Positions 1-5,722 are shown, counted from the first letter of the stretch. The stretch: DNA of 6,499 nucleotides from an uncultured Collinsella sp. (GCA_934675795.1 CAKURW010000062.1:1-6499); one strand, 5' to 3'. Numbers and translations are program-made. The notes: a model not told the origin generated them from the letters alone.

Positions 1-165
1 CGCGTGATTCCTGCGTGCTTCTTGGGAGGCGCCATCTTCTGCGCGGGCTGCGATTTGATCGCGCGCACGCTGTTCTCTCCCGTCGAGCTTTCCATCAGCG
101 CCGTCACCGCCATCTTCGGCGCGCCGGTGGTTATCGCGCTCATGTTGAAGAAACGAGTGAGGTAG
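1..165 (+). CDS. FecCD-family ABC transporter permease, C-terminal fragment
   Basis: This is the last 54 residues of a membrane permease whose start lies left of the window. The visible part reads RVIPACFLGGAIFCAGCDL, then a stretch with ELSISAVTAIFGAPVV, and ends in the basic tail LMLKKRVR. This is the usual end of the FecCD/BtuC permeases: a penultimate helix with an Asp-Leu-Ile-Ala-Arg turn, a polar segment resembling 'ELPVGVVTALIGAPFF', a last helix and a short basic C-terminus. Such permeases dimerise in the cytoplasmic membrane and move iron-siderophore, haem or cobalamin delivered by a binding protein. The TAG stop at 163-165 is followed with no gap by the ATG of the ATPase gene, so the two are almost certainly co-transcribed and translationally coupled. 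The substrate cannot be read from this fragment. Confidence 0.85.
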   Translation, partial: RVIPACFLGGAIFCAGCDLIARTLFSPVELSISAVTAIFGAPVVIALMLKKRVR

Positions 166-1482
166 ATGGGGGAATTCATGCCGCGGCCCAAAACGCTCGG
201 AGGGGGCATTCCATGCTTAGACAGTCCTGAGCTCGCGCGAAAGCGCCAGAAGGCACTTTCGGCTCGTGCGGGACTGCGCGCGGAACGCCTCCTCCGAGCG
301 GAGTCGAACCTCGAAACCCCGGTCGAAACGCAGGCTGACGGAGCACCGCTTTTCCGCATAAGCGACCTGTCGGCGGGCTACGACAAGAAGGTCGTAGTCG
401 AAGGCGTCGATCTGGAGGTTCGCGCGGGCGACGTCGTGGCGCTCATCGGGCCGAACGGCTCGGGCAAGTCGACCATCTTGAAAACCATCACACGCCATCT
501 GGCACCGCTTGCCGGCGCGGTCGAGCTCGACGGGCGGGAGATTTCCCGATGGAAGACAGCGGAGTTCGCAAGGAACCTTGCCGTTATGCTGACAGATCGA
601 CCCCGGACCGAGCTCCTCACCTGCCGCGATATCGTAGAGGCGGGAAGGCATCCCTACACCGGGCGAATGGGCACACTCTCGCCCGACGACCATAGTCGGG
701 TCGACGAGGCCATGAAAACCGCACATGTGGAAGAGTTCGCCGAGCGCGACTTCATGCAGATAAGCGACGGGCAACGCCAGCGCGTCATGCTCGCACGCGC
801 CATCGCGCAGGATCCGCGTGTGCTCGTGCTCGACGAGCCCACATCGTATCTCGATATCCGCTACCAGATCGACCTGCTGCGAATACTTCGCCACCTTGCG
901 AAATCGCAGAATGTGGCTGTCATCATGTCCATCCACGAACTCGAGCTCGCGCAGAAAAGCGCCGACAAGGTGATTTGCGTGAAGGACGGTCGGGTCTTCC
1001 GCGCCGGCGCACCCGAGGACATATTCACGCGCGAGACGATTGGCGAGCTCTACGGCCTTCAACATGGCACCTTCAACGAGCGCTTCGGCAGCGTGGAAAT
1101 TGGGCGCCCGCACGGCGATGCGCACACGTTCGTCATCGCCGGCGCGGGTACGGGGTCGGCTGTGTTTCGCCAGCTCATCCGGCAGGGCAAGGCGTTCTAC
1201 GCGGGCGTTCTGCACGAAGGGGACATCGACTGTGAGCTCGCGCGCGACCTGGCGGCGGAATGCGTGGCCGAGCGCGCCTTCGAGCCTATCGGGGATAAAA
1301 CCATAGCCCACGCCAAAGAGCTCCTCGTCCACTGTGCGCGCCTTATCGTGTGCCCCGCCGCCTTCGGCACCATAAACGCCCGCAACGCAGAGCTCGTCGA
1401 GTTCGCACGCTCGCATGGTATCGAGGTCATGCAAGCGTGCGAAGGCGCATCGGAGGATTCCCAATTGGAGTGGGAAGGATAA
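166..1482 (+). CDS. Siderophore/cobalamin-type ABC transporter ATP-binding protein with extra C-terminal domain
   Basis: This is a 438-residue ATPase that would power the FecCD permease encoded immediately upstream. The ABC domain covers about residues 61-290: Walker A GPNGSGKST (95-103), signature SDGQRQR (200-206, SDGQ in place of SGGQ), Walker B VLVLDEP (219-225), D-loop SYLD (227-230) and switch His257. Where a Q-loop glutamine is expected the sequence reads AVMLTDRP (139-146) with no Gln. I recall similar replacements in a branch of FepC-like ATPases. Residues 1-60 are a charged N-terminal extension. Residues about 310-430 form an extra domain after the normal end of such proteins (about 260 residues); it contains a glycine-rich VIAGAGTGSAVFRQL (324-338) and looks alpha/beta. 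The ATG at 166 abuts the permease stop with GAGG just before it. An in-frame ATG at 178, preceded by GGGGGAA, is an alternative start. The family call is firm; the substrate (iron complex versus cobalamin) is open. Confidence 0.9.
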   Translation: MGEFMPRPKTLGGGIPCLDSPELARKRQKALSARAGLRAERLLRAESNLETPVETQADGAPLFRISDLSAGYDKKVVVEGVDLEVRAGDVVALIGPNGSGKSTILKTITRHLAPLAGAVELDGREISRWKTAEFARNLAVMLTDRPRTELLTCRDIVEAGRHPYTGRMGTLSPDDHSRVDEAMKTAHVEEFAERDFMQISDGQRQRVMLARAIAQDPRVLVLDEPTSYLDIRYQIDLLRILRHLAKSQNVAVIMSIHELELAQKSADKVICVKDGRVFRAGAPEDIFTRETIGELYGLQHGTFNERFGSVEIGRPHGDAHTFVIAGAGTGSAVFRQLIRQGKAFYAGVLHEGDIDCELARDLAAECVAERAFEPIGDKTIAHAKELLVHCARLIVCPAAFGTINARNAELVEFARSHGIEVMQACEGASEDSQLEWEG

Positions 1483-1497
1483 ACTGGACTTTTTTAA

Positions 1498-1590
1498 GGA
1501 TCCTCAGGCTACAGCTCCTACGCCGGCGAGGTCTCCAAGGCGCCGGAGAACCTCGTGAACAGGAATTTCCACGCCGACGAGCCCAACTAG
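1498..1590 (+). pseudogene. IS3-family transposase (OrfB) remnant
   Basis: Reading this stretch in frame gives about 30 residues including YSSYAGEVSKAPENL and then NRNFHADEPN, ended by TAG at 1588-1590. This resembles the linker of IS3-group OrfB transposases between the HTH_21 domain and the DDE integrase core, typically 'YSSYxGE...APNLLxRDFxADxPNxxWxTD'. The match stops exactly where the 'W-x-T-D' start of the catalytic core should follow. An in-frame TAA at 1495-1497 closes it on the other side. There is no start codon, no catalytic residue and no visible terminal inverted repeat, so it is a dead fragment. It sits between the 3' ends of the ATPase and the TetR gene, and its stop is only 2 bp from the TetR stop. 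The call rests on recognising the motif, not on a search. Confidence 0.72.
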
Positions 1591-1592
1591 GC

Positions 1593-2204
1593 CTAATCCA
1601 AGCGAGATTCCAGACTCGAAAGGCCGTTGAGCGTGAGGTCGTTGGCAACCTCCGAGACGCGCTCGATAGGAACCGAGCCATCAGACAATGCCCACGTGCG
1701 ATAGATACCGATAATACCCGACAGCAAAAACGACAGATAGTAGTCGAACATCTCGTCCTTGAGACCTTGAGGCAGCAGATCGCGCTCGGCAATCTCGTGC
1801 TCGAGCGGCGCACGAAGACGAGCCATAAAATCATCGAGCGGAATGTTCTCGATAAGTTGACGATTAAGCACCAAGTTGTTGCACAGTGCCTCGTTAACGG
1901 TTTTAAAGAAGGTCGCCGCCGCGCCAAGAGCGCGCTCGTTGGTGTCGCCGTCCATTGAAGCAAGCGTTTTCTCGACCGAGTCGACAATCATCTCCACCAC
2001 ATCGACGGCAATGGCATCGAGCAGGCCGTCAACCGTACCAAAGTGAACGTAAAAGGTCTTGCGGTCGACATTGGCCTCGCGCGCAATAGCACTCACCGTA
2101 ATGTCTGCCAGCGGCTTTTCCATGAGCAGGCGCTCGAAAGCCGAAAGGATGGCATTACGGCTGCGAACGATGCGACGATCAAGACGCGGTTTGCTGGTTG
2201 CCAT
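1593..2204 (-). CDS. TetR/AcrR-family transcriptional regulator
   Basis: This is a 203-residue one-component repressor-type protein. The N-terminal TetR DNA-binding domain covers about residues 10-60: a basic lead-in (KPRLDRRIVRSRNAILSAF), a helix with LLMEKPLADITVSAIA, and the helix-turn-helix ending in the hallmark VDRKTFYVHFGTVDGLL. The C-terminal ligand/dimer domain is helical and ends with YYLSFLLSGIIGIYRTWAL, a pattern seen in the DhaS-like TetR_C group. The start at 2204 is chosen over an in-frame ATG at 2231 because AAGGGA lies 7 nt upstream of it and the protein then begins MATSKPRLDRR, as is typical. The gene runs convergently to the ABC ATPase gene and lies 116 bp downstream of the flippase-like gene on the same strand. 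A perfect inverted repeat 44 bp upstream of its start could be its operator. The ligand and regulon cannot be read from the sequence. Confidence 0.9.
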   Translation of the reverse strand: MATSKPRLDRRIVRSRNAILSAFERLLMEKPLADITVSAIAREANVDRKTFYVHFGTVDGLLDAIAVDVVEMIVDSVEKTLASMDGDTNERALGAAATFFKTVNEALCNNLVLNRQLIENIPLDDFMARLRAPLEHEIAERDLLPQGLKDEMFDYYLSFLLSGIIGIYRTWALSDGSVPIERVSEVANDLTLNGLSSLESRLD

Positions 2205-2247
2205 GGGCGTGTCCCTTCGATATGCGAGCATTCATCAACAGATGAGA

Positions 2248-2271
2248 GATAATCTACGTAAGAGGATTATC
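2248..2271. promoter_or_regulatory. Candidate TetR operator: perfect inverted repeat
   Basis: GATAATC (2248-2254) is repeated as its exact reverse complement GATTATC (2265-2271) across a 10-bp spacer that contains the small palindrome TACGTA. The 24-bp site lies between the flippase-like gene and the TetR gene, 44 bp before the TetR start codon. Its size and position fit an autoregulatory TetR-family operator. On the minus strand the arms also offer AT-rich hexamers (ATAATC, GATTAT) that could be a -10, but I see no convincing -35 with proper spacing. The operator role is inferred from position and symmetry only. Confidence 0.4.
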
Positions 2272-2320
2272 CCCCATACAGCACAAATATGCCTCGCATC
2301 ATGAAGAACGCACGACTGCC

Positions 2321-3628
2321 CTACTGCGACTTAGGGTGCTTCTTCTTATTGAGTGACGACGGAGATACGCGAATACAGTCTCCTGTCTGACGCACATAGG
2401 CCTTATGAGCCGGCTTTGCGGTCCCAGAAGCCTTCTGAGCGTGCTTCTTGGGATCAACGGTAACAGCATTCGTGGGGTGCGGCTTAGTGGGCGCAGAGGG
2501 CGTCTGAGGCGTGCGGCCGAGCTTGCGCATCACGCGATCCCAGCGCGCATGGATGCTCTCGTTGTGGGCGCTCTTAAGTCCCAGCAGGGGCGCAGCCAAA
2601 ATGGTAGGCGCAATAAACGTAATGAGACGCCACAGCAGATAGCCGGCGGTCGAAGCCGAACCGAAGAAATGACCCAAGAACAATGCAAAGCCGCCCTCAG
2701 CGCCACCAGTTCCACCGGGCAAGGGAACCGCAGAGCTTAACAGCTGGACAAAGGCGCTCGCGGCCATGACCGAGAAAAAGTCGACCTCGTGGTGGCCAAA
2801 GGCAAGCATCAGGAAATACGGAACCAGATAGAAAAACGCGAGCTGCAGCATGGTGATAAACACGGTGAGCAGCATGGAAGAAAAATGTCCGGCCGAAAGC
2901 TTGAACTTCTCGGAGAAGGAGTAGATCTCGCCATCGACAAACGTGCGCCAACTCTCGATCTTAGTGGCCGAGACACCAATGCGCTCGAGCCAATTGATGA
3001 TGCAATGGGCGACGCGCGTGACGGTCTTAGGCATGAGCGCGACGGCGAAGATGCCAAGCAAGATGCAGCAGTGCCCACCAAAGCTAAAGACGCACAGCAG
3101 CGTCATGTCGCCATAGCGCTCGGCAAAAAACGGCATGCGAGCAAGCAGTAGGATAGCGCCCCAGGCAACGAGGCCAAACTGGTACACGATAAAGCGCGTG
3201 AACTGCGTGGCGCCAGCCTCGCCGACATTTTGGCCCGCTTTGGTCAGGCGGTAGATCTGGGCGGGAGTCGAGCCCATCATCATGGGCGTCAGGTTGCCAA
3301 AGAAGATGCCACTCGCCTCGACCGAGATCAGGTCGCGGATGCCGACGGGCGAATATGGGTCGAGCCAGACGGCGATCGCATAGGCCACAATGCCAAAGAA
3401 CAGATACATGAACATGCAAAGACACGCGACAACGAGCCATGGCGCCTGGACGCTCGACATAGCGGCCCAGAACTGCCCCATCTGCCCGGTTACCACCAGA
3501 TAGACGATATAACCCACCAGCACGACGCCGATAAAGATGGCGCCGCGGCGTGCGCTCTTATTGTCGTCTCCGCCCGAGGCCTCAACCTCGACCTGGGGCT
3601 TGGACGTATGCTGAGAGGACTCAGTCAT
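2321..3628 (-). CDS. YbhN/MprF-like membrane protein (lysylphosphatidylglycerol synthase TM / flippase-like domain)
   Basis: This is a 435-residue integral membrane protein of the LPG_synthase_TM family, related to the flippase half of MprF and to YbhN. No tRNA-dependent synthase domain is attached. Hydrophobic segments lie at about residues 29-48, 63-88, 145-163, 176-199, 250-278, 285-302 and 328-350. Two family signatures are clear: EASGIFFGNLTPMMMGSTPAQ (residues 104-124, usually 'FFSNITPFSTGGQPFQ') and PLPGGTGGAEGG (302-313). The first 28 residues are polar. Residues about 352-435 form a hydrophilic tail rich in Lys, Pro, Thr and His, ending in KKKHPKSQ, probably cytoplasmic. The start at 3628 is preceded by AGAAGGAG 4 nt upstream, a strong ribosome site; in-frame sequence up to 3694 is probably leader. 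The likely role is lipid or polyprenyl-linked substrate handling at the membrane, but the substrate is unknown. The TetR gene follows on the same strand. Confidence 0.88.
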   Translation of the reverse strand: MTESSQHTSKPQVEVEASGGDDNKSARRGAIFIGVVLVGYIVYLVVTGQMGQFWAAMSSVQAPWLVVACLCMFMYLFFGIVAYAIAVWLDPYSPVGIRDLISVEASGIFFGNLTPMMMGSTPAQIYRLTKAGQNVGEAGATQFTRFIVYQFGLVAWGAILLLARMPFFAERYGDMTLLCVFSFGGHCCILLGIFAVALMPKTVTRVAHCIINWLERIGVSATKIESWRTFVDGEIYSFSEKFKLSAGHFSSMLLTVFITMLQLAFFYLVPYFLMLAFGHHEVDFFSVMAASAFVQLLSSAVPLPGGTGGAEGGFALFLGHFFGSASTAGYLLWRLITFIAPTILAAPLLGLKSAHNESIHARWDRVMRKLGRTPQTPSAPTKPHPTNAVTVDPKKHAQKASGTAKPAHKAYVRQTGDCIRVSPSSLNKKKHPKSQ

Positions 3629-3661
3629 GAGGCTCCTTCTAACAGTCAAATTATCTTGGAT

Positions 3662-3667
3662 ATTGTA
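3662..3667 (-). promoter_or_regulatory. Possible -10 box for the flippase-like gene
   Basis: On the minus strand TACAAT lies 33 bp upstream of the ATG at 3628, between the tRNA terminator and the gene. It is a near-consensus -10 hexamer in the only place where a promoter is needed. The best -35 candidates are poor (TTGCGT is 21 bp away; a TCTGCT-like hexamer is about 17 bp away), so this is tentative. Confidence 0.35.
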
Positions 3668-3730
3668 CCCGTAAGGGCCATAAGCAGAACGCAAAGCTCT
3701 GGTACAAACGGGAATTGCAGACGGCTGTTT

Positions 3731-3768
3731 GATAATAAAAAACCCGGACTTCCGTGGGAAGACCGGGT
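3731..3768 (-). terminator. Intrinsic terminator after the tRNA-Glu pair
   Basis: On the minus strand ACCCGG T CTTCC (3753-3768) folds back on GGAAG T CCGGGT (3742-3753 region) around a 3-nt loop, giving an 11-pair stem with one T-T mismatch. TTTTTTATTATC follows directly. The stem begins 11 bp beyond the last base of the second-transcribed tRNA (3779), so it ends the tRNA transcript and insulates the flippase-like gene. Confidence 0.9.
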
Positions 3769-3778
3769 ATCAGATGCG

Positions 3779-3855
3779 TGGTAGCCCGTACCAGATTCGA
3801 ACTGGTGATCTCCGCCTTGAGAGGGCGGCGTCCTAAACCGCTAGACGAACGGGCC
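3779..3855 (-). tRNA. tRNA-Glu (anticodon CTC), copy 2 in transcription order
   Basis: The minus strand folds as a full cloverleaf of 77 nt including an encoded CCA. The acceptor is GGCCCGT/ACGGGCT with a G-U first pair. The D-arm is GTCT/GGAC, the anticodon stem CCGCC/GGCGG, and the loop CTCTCAA has CTC at positions 34-36, which reads GAG (Glu). The T-arm is ACCAG TTCGAAT CTGGT, the discriminator is A and the end is CCA. It is base-for-base identical to the copy at 3878-3954 and is followed 11 bp later by an intrinsic terminator. Confidence 0.96.
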
Positions 3856-3877
3856 ATAGGGCTCAGCAGAAAAGAAG

Positions 3878-3954
3878 TGGTAGCCCGTACCAGATTCGAA
3901 CTGGTGATCTCCGCCTTGAGAGGGCGGCGTCCTAAACCGCTAGACGAACGGGCC
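3878..3954 (-). tRNA. tRNA-Glu (anticodon CTC), copy 1 in transcription order
   Basis: This is an identical 77-nt copy of the tRNA at 3779-3855, with the same CTC anticodon, T-loop TTCGAAT and encoded CCA. It is transcribed first, about 27 nt after the predicted start of the promoter at 3989-4017. A 22-bp spacer separates the two copies, so both are presumably cut from one short precursor that ends at the terminator at 3731-3768. Confidence 0.96.
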
Positions 3955-3988
3955 ACATGACATCTGCACTGCCGTGCTGCAAGGAAGT

Positions 3989-4017
3989 ATATTACGGGAC
4001 AAAAAACATCAGCGCAA
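3989..4017 (-). promoter_or_regulatory. Sigma-70-type promoter of the tRNA-Glu operon
   Basis: On the minus strand TTGCGC (4012-4017) and TAATAT (3989-3994) are separated by exactly 17 bp. This is close to the housekeeping consensus and correctly placed for a short leader before the tRNA 5' end at 3954. The spacer contains a T-run next to GTCCCG. No other candidate in this gap is as good. Confidence 0.75.
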
Positions 4018-4083
4018 GAAGAAATTCTAAATTGCCCAATTTTTGTCGGGAGGTTATGGAATACGCAGGTCAACGCTACAGCC

Positions 4084-4297
4084 AATGATTTTTCTGGGAC
4101 GGGGCTTAAAAAATCATTTTGCGTAAGCGTTCACGTTGCAGGGTAGCTAATTTGGGACGGGGCTATTTTAGCTGCCTCGCTGTCCATTTACCTTCATTGC
4201 TAAATTCATATACGAGACAGCTAAAATAGCCCCGTCCCAAATTAGCTACCCCCGGTTATCAAAATGATTTTTTAAGCCCCGTCCCAGAAAAATCATT
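4084..4297. repeat. Nested perfect inverted-repeat element (REP/MITE-like), four TGGGACGGGGCT cores
   Basis: The outer arms at 4084-4121 and 4260-4297 are perfect 38-bp reverse complements. Nested inside, 4141-4174 and 4218-4251 are perfect 34-bp reverse complements, and pairing resumes to 4179/4213 after one mismatch. All four arms contain TGGGACGGGGCT, at 4095-4106 and 4153-4164 on the plus strand and at 4228-4239 and 4275-4286 on the minus strand. The flanks differ between outer and inner arms. The element fills most of the 338-bp gap between the tRNA genes and the CCA-enzyme gene; the rest of that gap holds the tRNA promoter. No open reading frame of note lies inside. It could be a non-autonomous mobile palindrome (REP/BIME or MITE type), a bidirectional terminator, or both. 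The repeat is seen directly; its nature is inferred. Confidence 0.85.
4141..4251. repeat. Inner inverted repeat of the nested element
   Basis: The inner unit has 34-bp perfect arms beginning GGGTAGCTAATTTGGGACGG and is capped by a loop of about 33-43 nt that is AT-rich and otherwise featureless. A 19-bp joint (4122-4140) and an 8-bp joint (4252-4259) separate it from the outer arms. The unequal joints and different flanks suggest that the inner unit was acquired separately, for example by insertion of one palindromic unit into another. Confidence 0.8.
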
Positions 4298-5687
4298 CTA
4301 GACCTAGATGAGCCAGAAGGATTTCTCGGGTGTTGGGGATGTTATCTTCAATGACGGCGTCGAGGGCAGCGTTAAGTAGCTGGCCCAGCTCGGGGCCTGG
4401 CTTAACGCCAGCTCGGATCAGATCGGCGCCGTTGATGGAGAGCATCTTGAGCGTATAGGGCTCCCCTGCCGCAAGCAGCTCATGGGCGAGTGCGCGCATT
4501 TTCTCAATCGTCTCGACGTAGTAGAAGCACGACGGCGCTTTGCCGAGCGTGTCGGCACGCTTAAGGTCCATGAGCTCATCTATCAGGCGAGACGTGTCGA
4601 TGCCCTCGCCCGAAAGCAAGCGCATTATGTTAAGCAAGCAAGAACGCTCGGGGCGCAGCGGCTTGTCGTGATATTTGATCAGCAGGCACACGTCGCGCAC
4701 AAGGTCGTGCGAGAGCGCCAGGCGATCCATAATGACGCGCGCTTTCTTGGCGCCGAGCTCGGGATGACCGTAGAAGTGTCCGCTGCCGGCGTGATCGACC
4801 GTAAAGCACTCGGGCTTGGAGACATCGTGCAAAAACGCCGCCCACATAAGGCTCGACGATGGCGCGACGCCGTCGCACAGCGCCAGCTCCCCTGCCACTG
4901 TCAGCACACGGGCGATATGCTCGTAGACGTTAAACGCATGGTAGACACTTCGCTGATCAAACCCGCGACCCGCTGCCAACTCGGGCACAGCGGCACAGAT
5001 GAGCTCGGGATAGCGAAGCATCGCGTCTCCCCCATGACCGGTCGAAAGAATGCCCTCGAGCTCAATACCCACACGCTCGCGCGCCACGGCATCGAGCAGC
5101 GGCGCGCACTCGGCAAGCGCACGCTTAGTCTCGGGCTCAATCATAAAGTCCAGACGGCAGGCAAAGCGCACCGCACGCAGCATGCGCAGGGCGTCCTCGT
5201 TAAAGCGACGCTTGGGATCACCGACAGCGCGAATCAGCTTGCGCTCCAGATCACCCTGGCCGTCGTAGCGGTCGACAAGCCCGCGCTCGGGATGCCAGGC
5301 CATGGCGTTGACGGTAAAGTCGCGGCGCGCCAGATCATCCTCGAGCGAGGCGGCACGCTCGACACTCTGAGGATGGCGCCCGTCGGTGTAAAAGCCATCC
5401 AGACGGTACGTTGTGACCTCAATACGCTCGCCATCGGAAATAGCCGTGATTCCGCCAAATTTAATGCCCGACTCCACGACCGCGATACCAGCGGCCTCGA
5501 GCGCCGATTTAGACTCCTGCCACAGGCCGCTACAGCACATATCAACATCGTGGCTGGGGCACCCCATCAGGGCGTCGCGCACCCAACCGCCCACGTACCA
5601 AGCCTCAAGACCAGCCGCCTCAAGCGCGCGCAGGACGCGCAGGGACGCATCGGACGGTTGCGTACCGTTGAGCAAAACATTGCACAT
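4293..5687 (-). CDS. cca: CCA tRNA nucleotidyltransferase with HD domain
   Basis: This 464-residue class II CCA-adding enzyme builds or repairs the CCA end of tRNAs from CTP and ATP. In order, it has the nucleotidyltransferase motif YVGGWVRD (31-38), the metal-binding DVD (47-49), RRDFTVNAMA (121-130), the head-domain EDALRMLRAVRFA (164-176) and RERVGIELEGIL (203-214). An HD-type region follows with HAFNVYEHI (250-258), FLHDVSK (285-291), GHPELGAKKA (307-316) and KYHDK (338-342). This layout and length fit the HD-containing bacterial CCA enzymes. The start at 5687 has AGGAGG 8 nt upstream. The TGA stop at 4293-4295 lies inside the outer arm of the inverted-repeat element, so the last residues may have been reset by that element. 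No convincing -35/-10 pair was found upstream. The two tRNA-Glu genes nearby encode their own CCA, so for them the enzyme would only do repair. Confidence 0.95.
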   Translation of the reverse strand: MCNVLLNGTQPSDASLRVLRALEAAGLEAWYVGGWVRDALMGCPSHDVDMCCSGLWQESKSALEAAGIAVVESGIKFGGITAISDGERIEVTTYRLDGFYTDGRHPQSVERAASLEDDLARRDFTVNAMAWHPERGLVDRYDGQGDLERKLIRAVGDPKRRFNEDALRMLRAVRFACRLDFMIEPETKRALAECAPLLDAVARERVGIELEGILSTGHGGDAMLRYPELICAAVPELAAGRGFDQRSVYHAFNVYEHIARVLTVAGELALCDGVAPSSSLMWAAFLHDVSKPECFTVDHAGSGHFYGHPELGAKKARVIMDRLALSHDLVRDVCLLIKYHDKPLRPERSCLLNIMRLLSGEGIDTSRLIDELMDLKRADTLGKAPSCFYYVETIEKMRALAHELLAAGEPYTLKMLSINGADLIRAGVKPGPELGQLLNAALDAVIEDNIPNTREILLAHLGLE

Positions 5688-5688
5688 A

Positions 5689-5722
5689 CCTGTGGCCTCC
5701 TGTGGCTATCAAATTGGCTATC
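5689..5722 (-). repeat. Two interlocked 8-bp direct repeats in the cca leader
   Basis: In the leader of the CCA-enzyme gene, read on the minus strand, GATAGCCA occurs twice with a 12-bp period (5703-5710 and 5715-5722). GCCACAGG then occurs twice with a 10-bp period (5689-5696 and 5699-5706). The second pair brackets the AGGAGG ribosome-binding site. The repeats are exact but short and could be slippage products. Confidence 0.5.

Noticed and set aside
217..1464. Long minus-strand open frame of about 415 codons opposite the ABC ATPase gene
   Set aside because: It is a shadow of a GC-rich coding strand. It has no recognisable domain, while the plus strand encodes all ABC motifs.
1458..1495. 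Possible terminator after the ABC ATPase gene: TTCCCA/TGGGAA stem and a later TTTTTT run
   Set aside because: The stem has only 6 bp, lies inside the coding end, and the T-run starts 14 nt after it. This is too loose for an intrinsic terminator.
1521..1552. GC-rich CCGGCG/CGCCGG pairing as a terminator for the convergent genes
   Set aside because: It falls within the transposase-derived codons, has a long loop, and has no T-tract on either strand.
4029..4042. Small palindrome AAATTG-CC-CAATTT upstream of the tRNA promoter
   Set aside because: It is a short AT-rich palindrome of the kind expected by chance. It lacks the TGGGACGGGGCT core and has no clear position relative to the promoter that would argue for an operator.
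3651..4085. Open frames on both strands over the tRNA pair, containing a duplicated ARSSSGLGRRPLKAE-like (minus) or ARTRFELVISALRG-like (plus) peptide
   Set aside because: These peptides are translations of the two identical tRNA-Glu genes and their complements, a well-known source of spurious proteins. The duplicated peptide simply mirrors the duplicated tRNA.
4084..4297. CRISPR array as an explanation of the repeats
   Set aside because: The repeats are inverted and nested, not direct and evenly spaced, and no cas gene is present.
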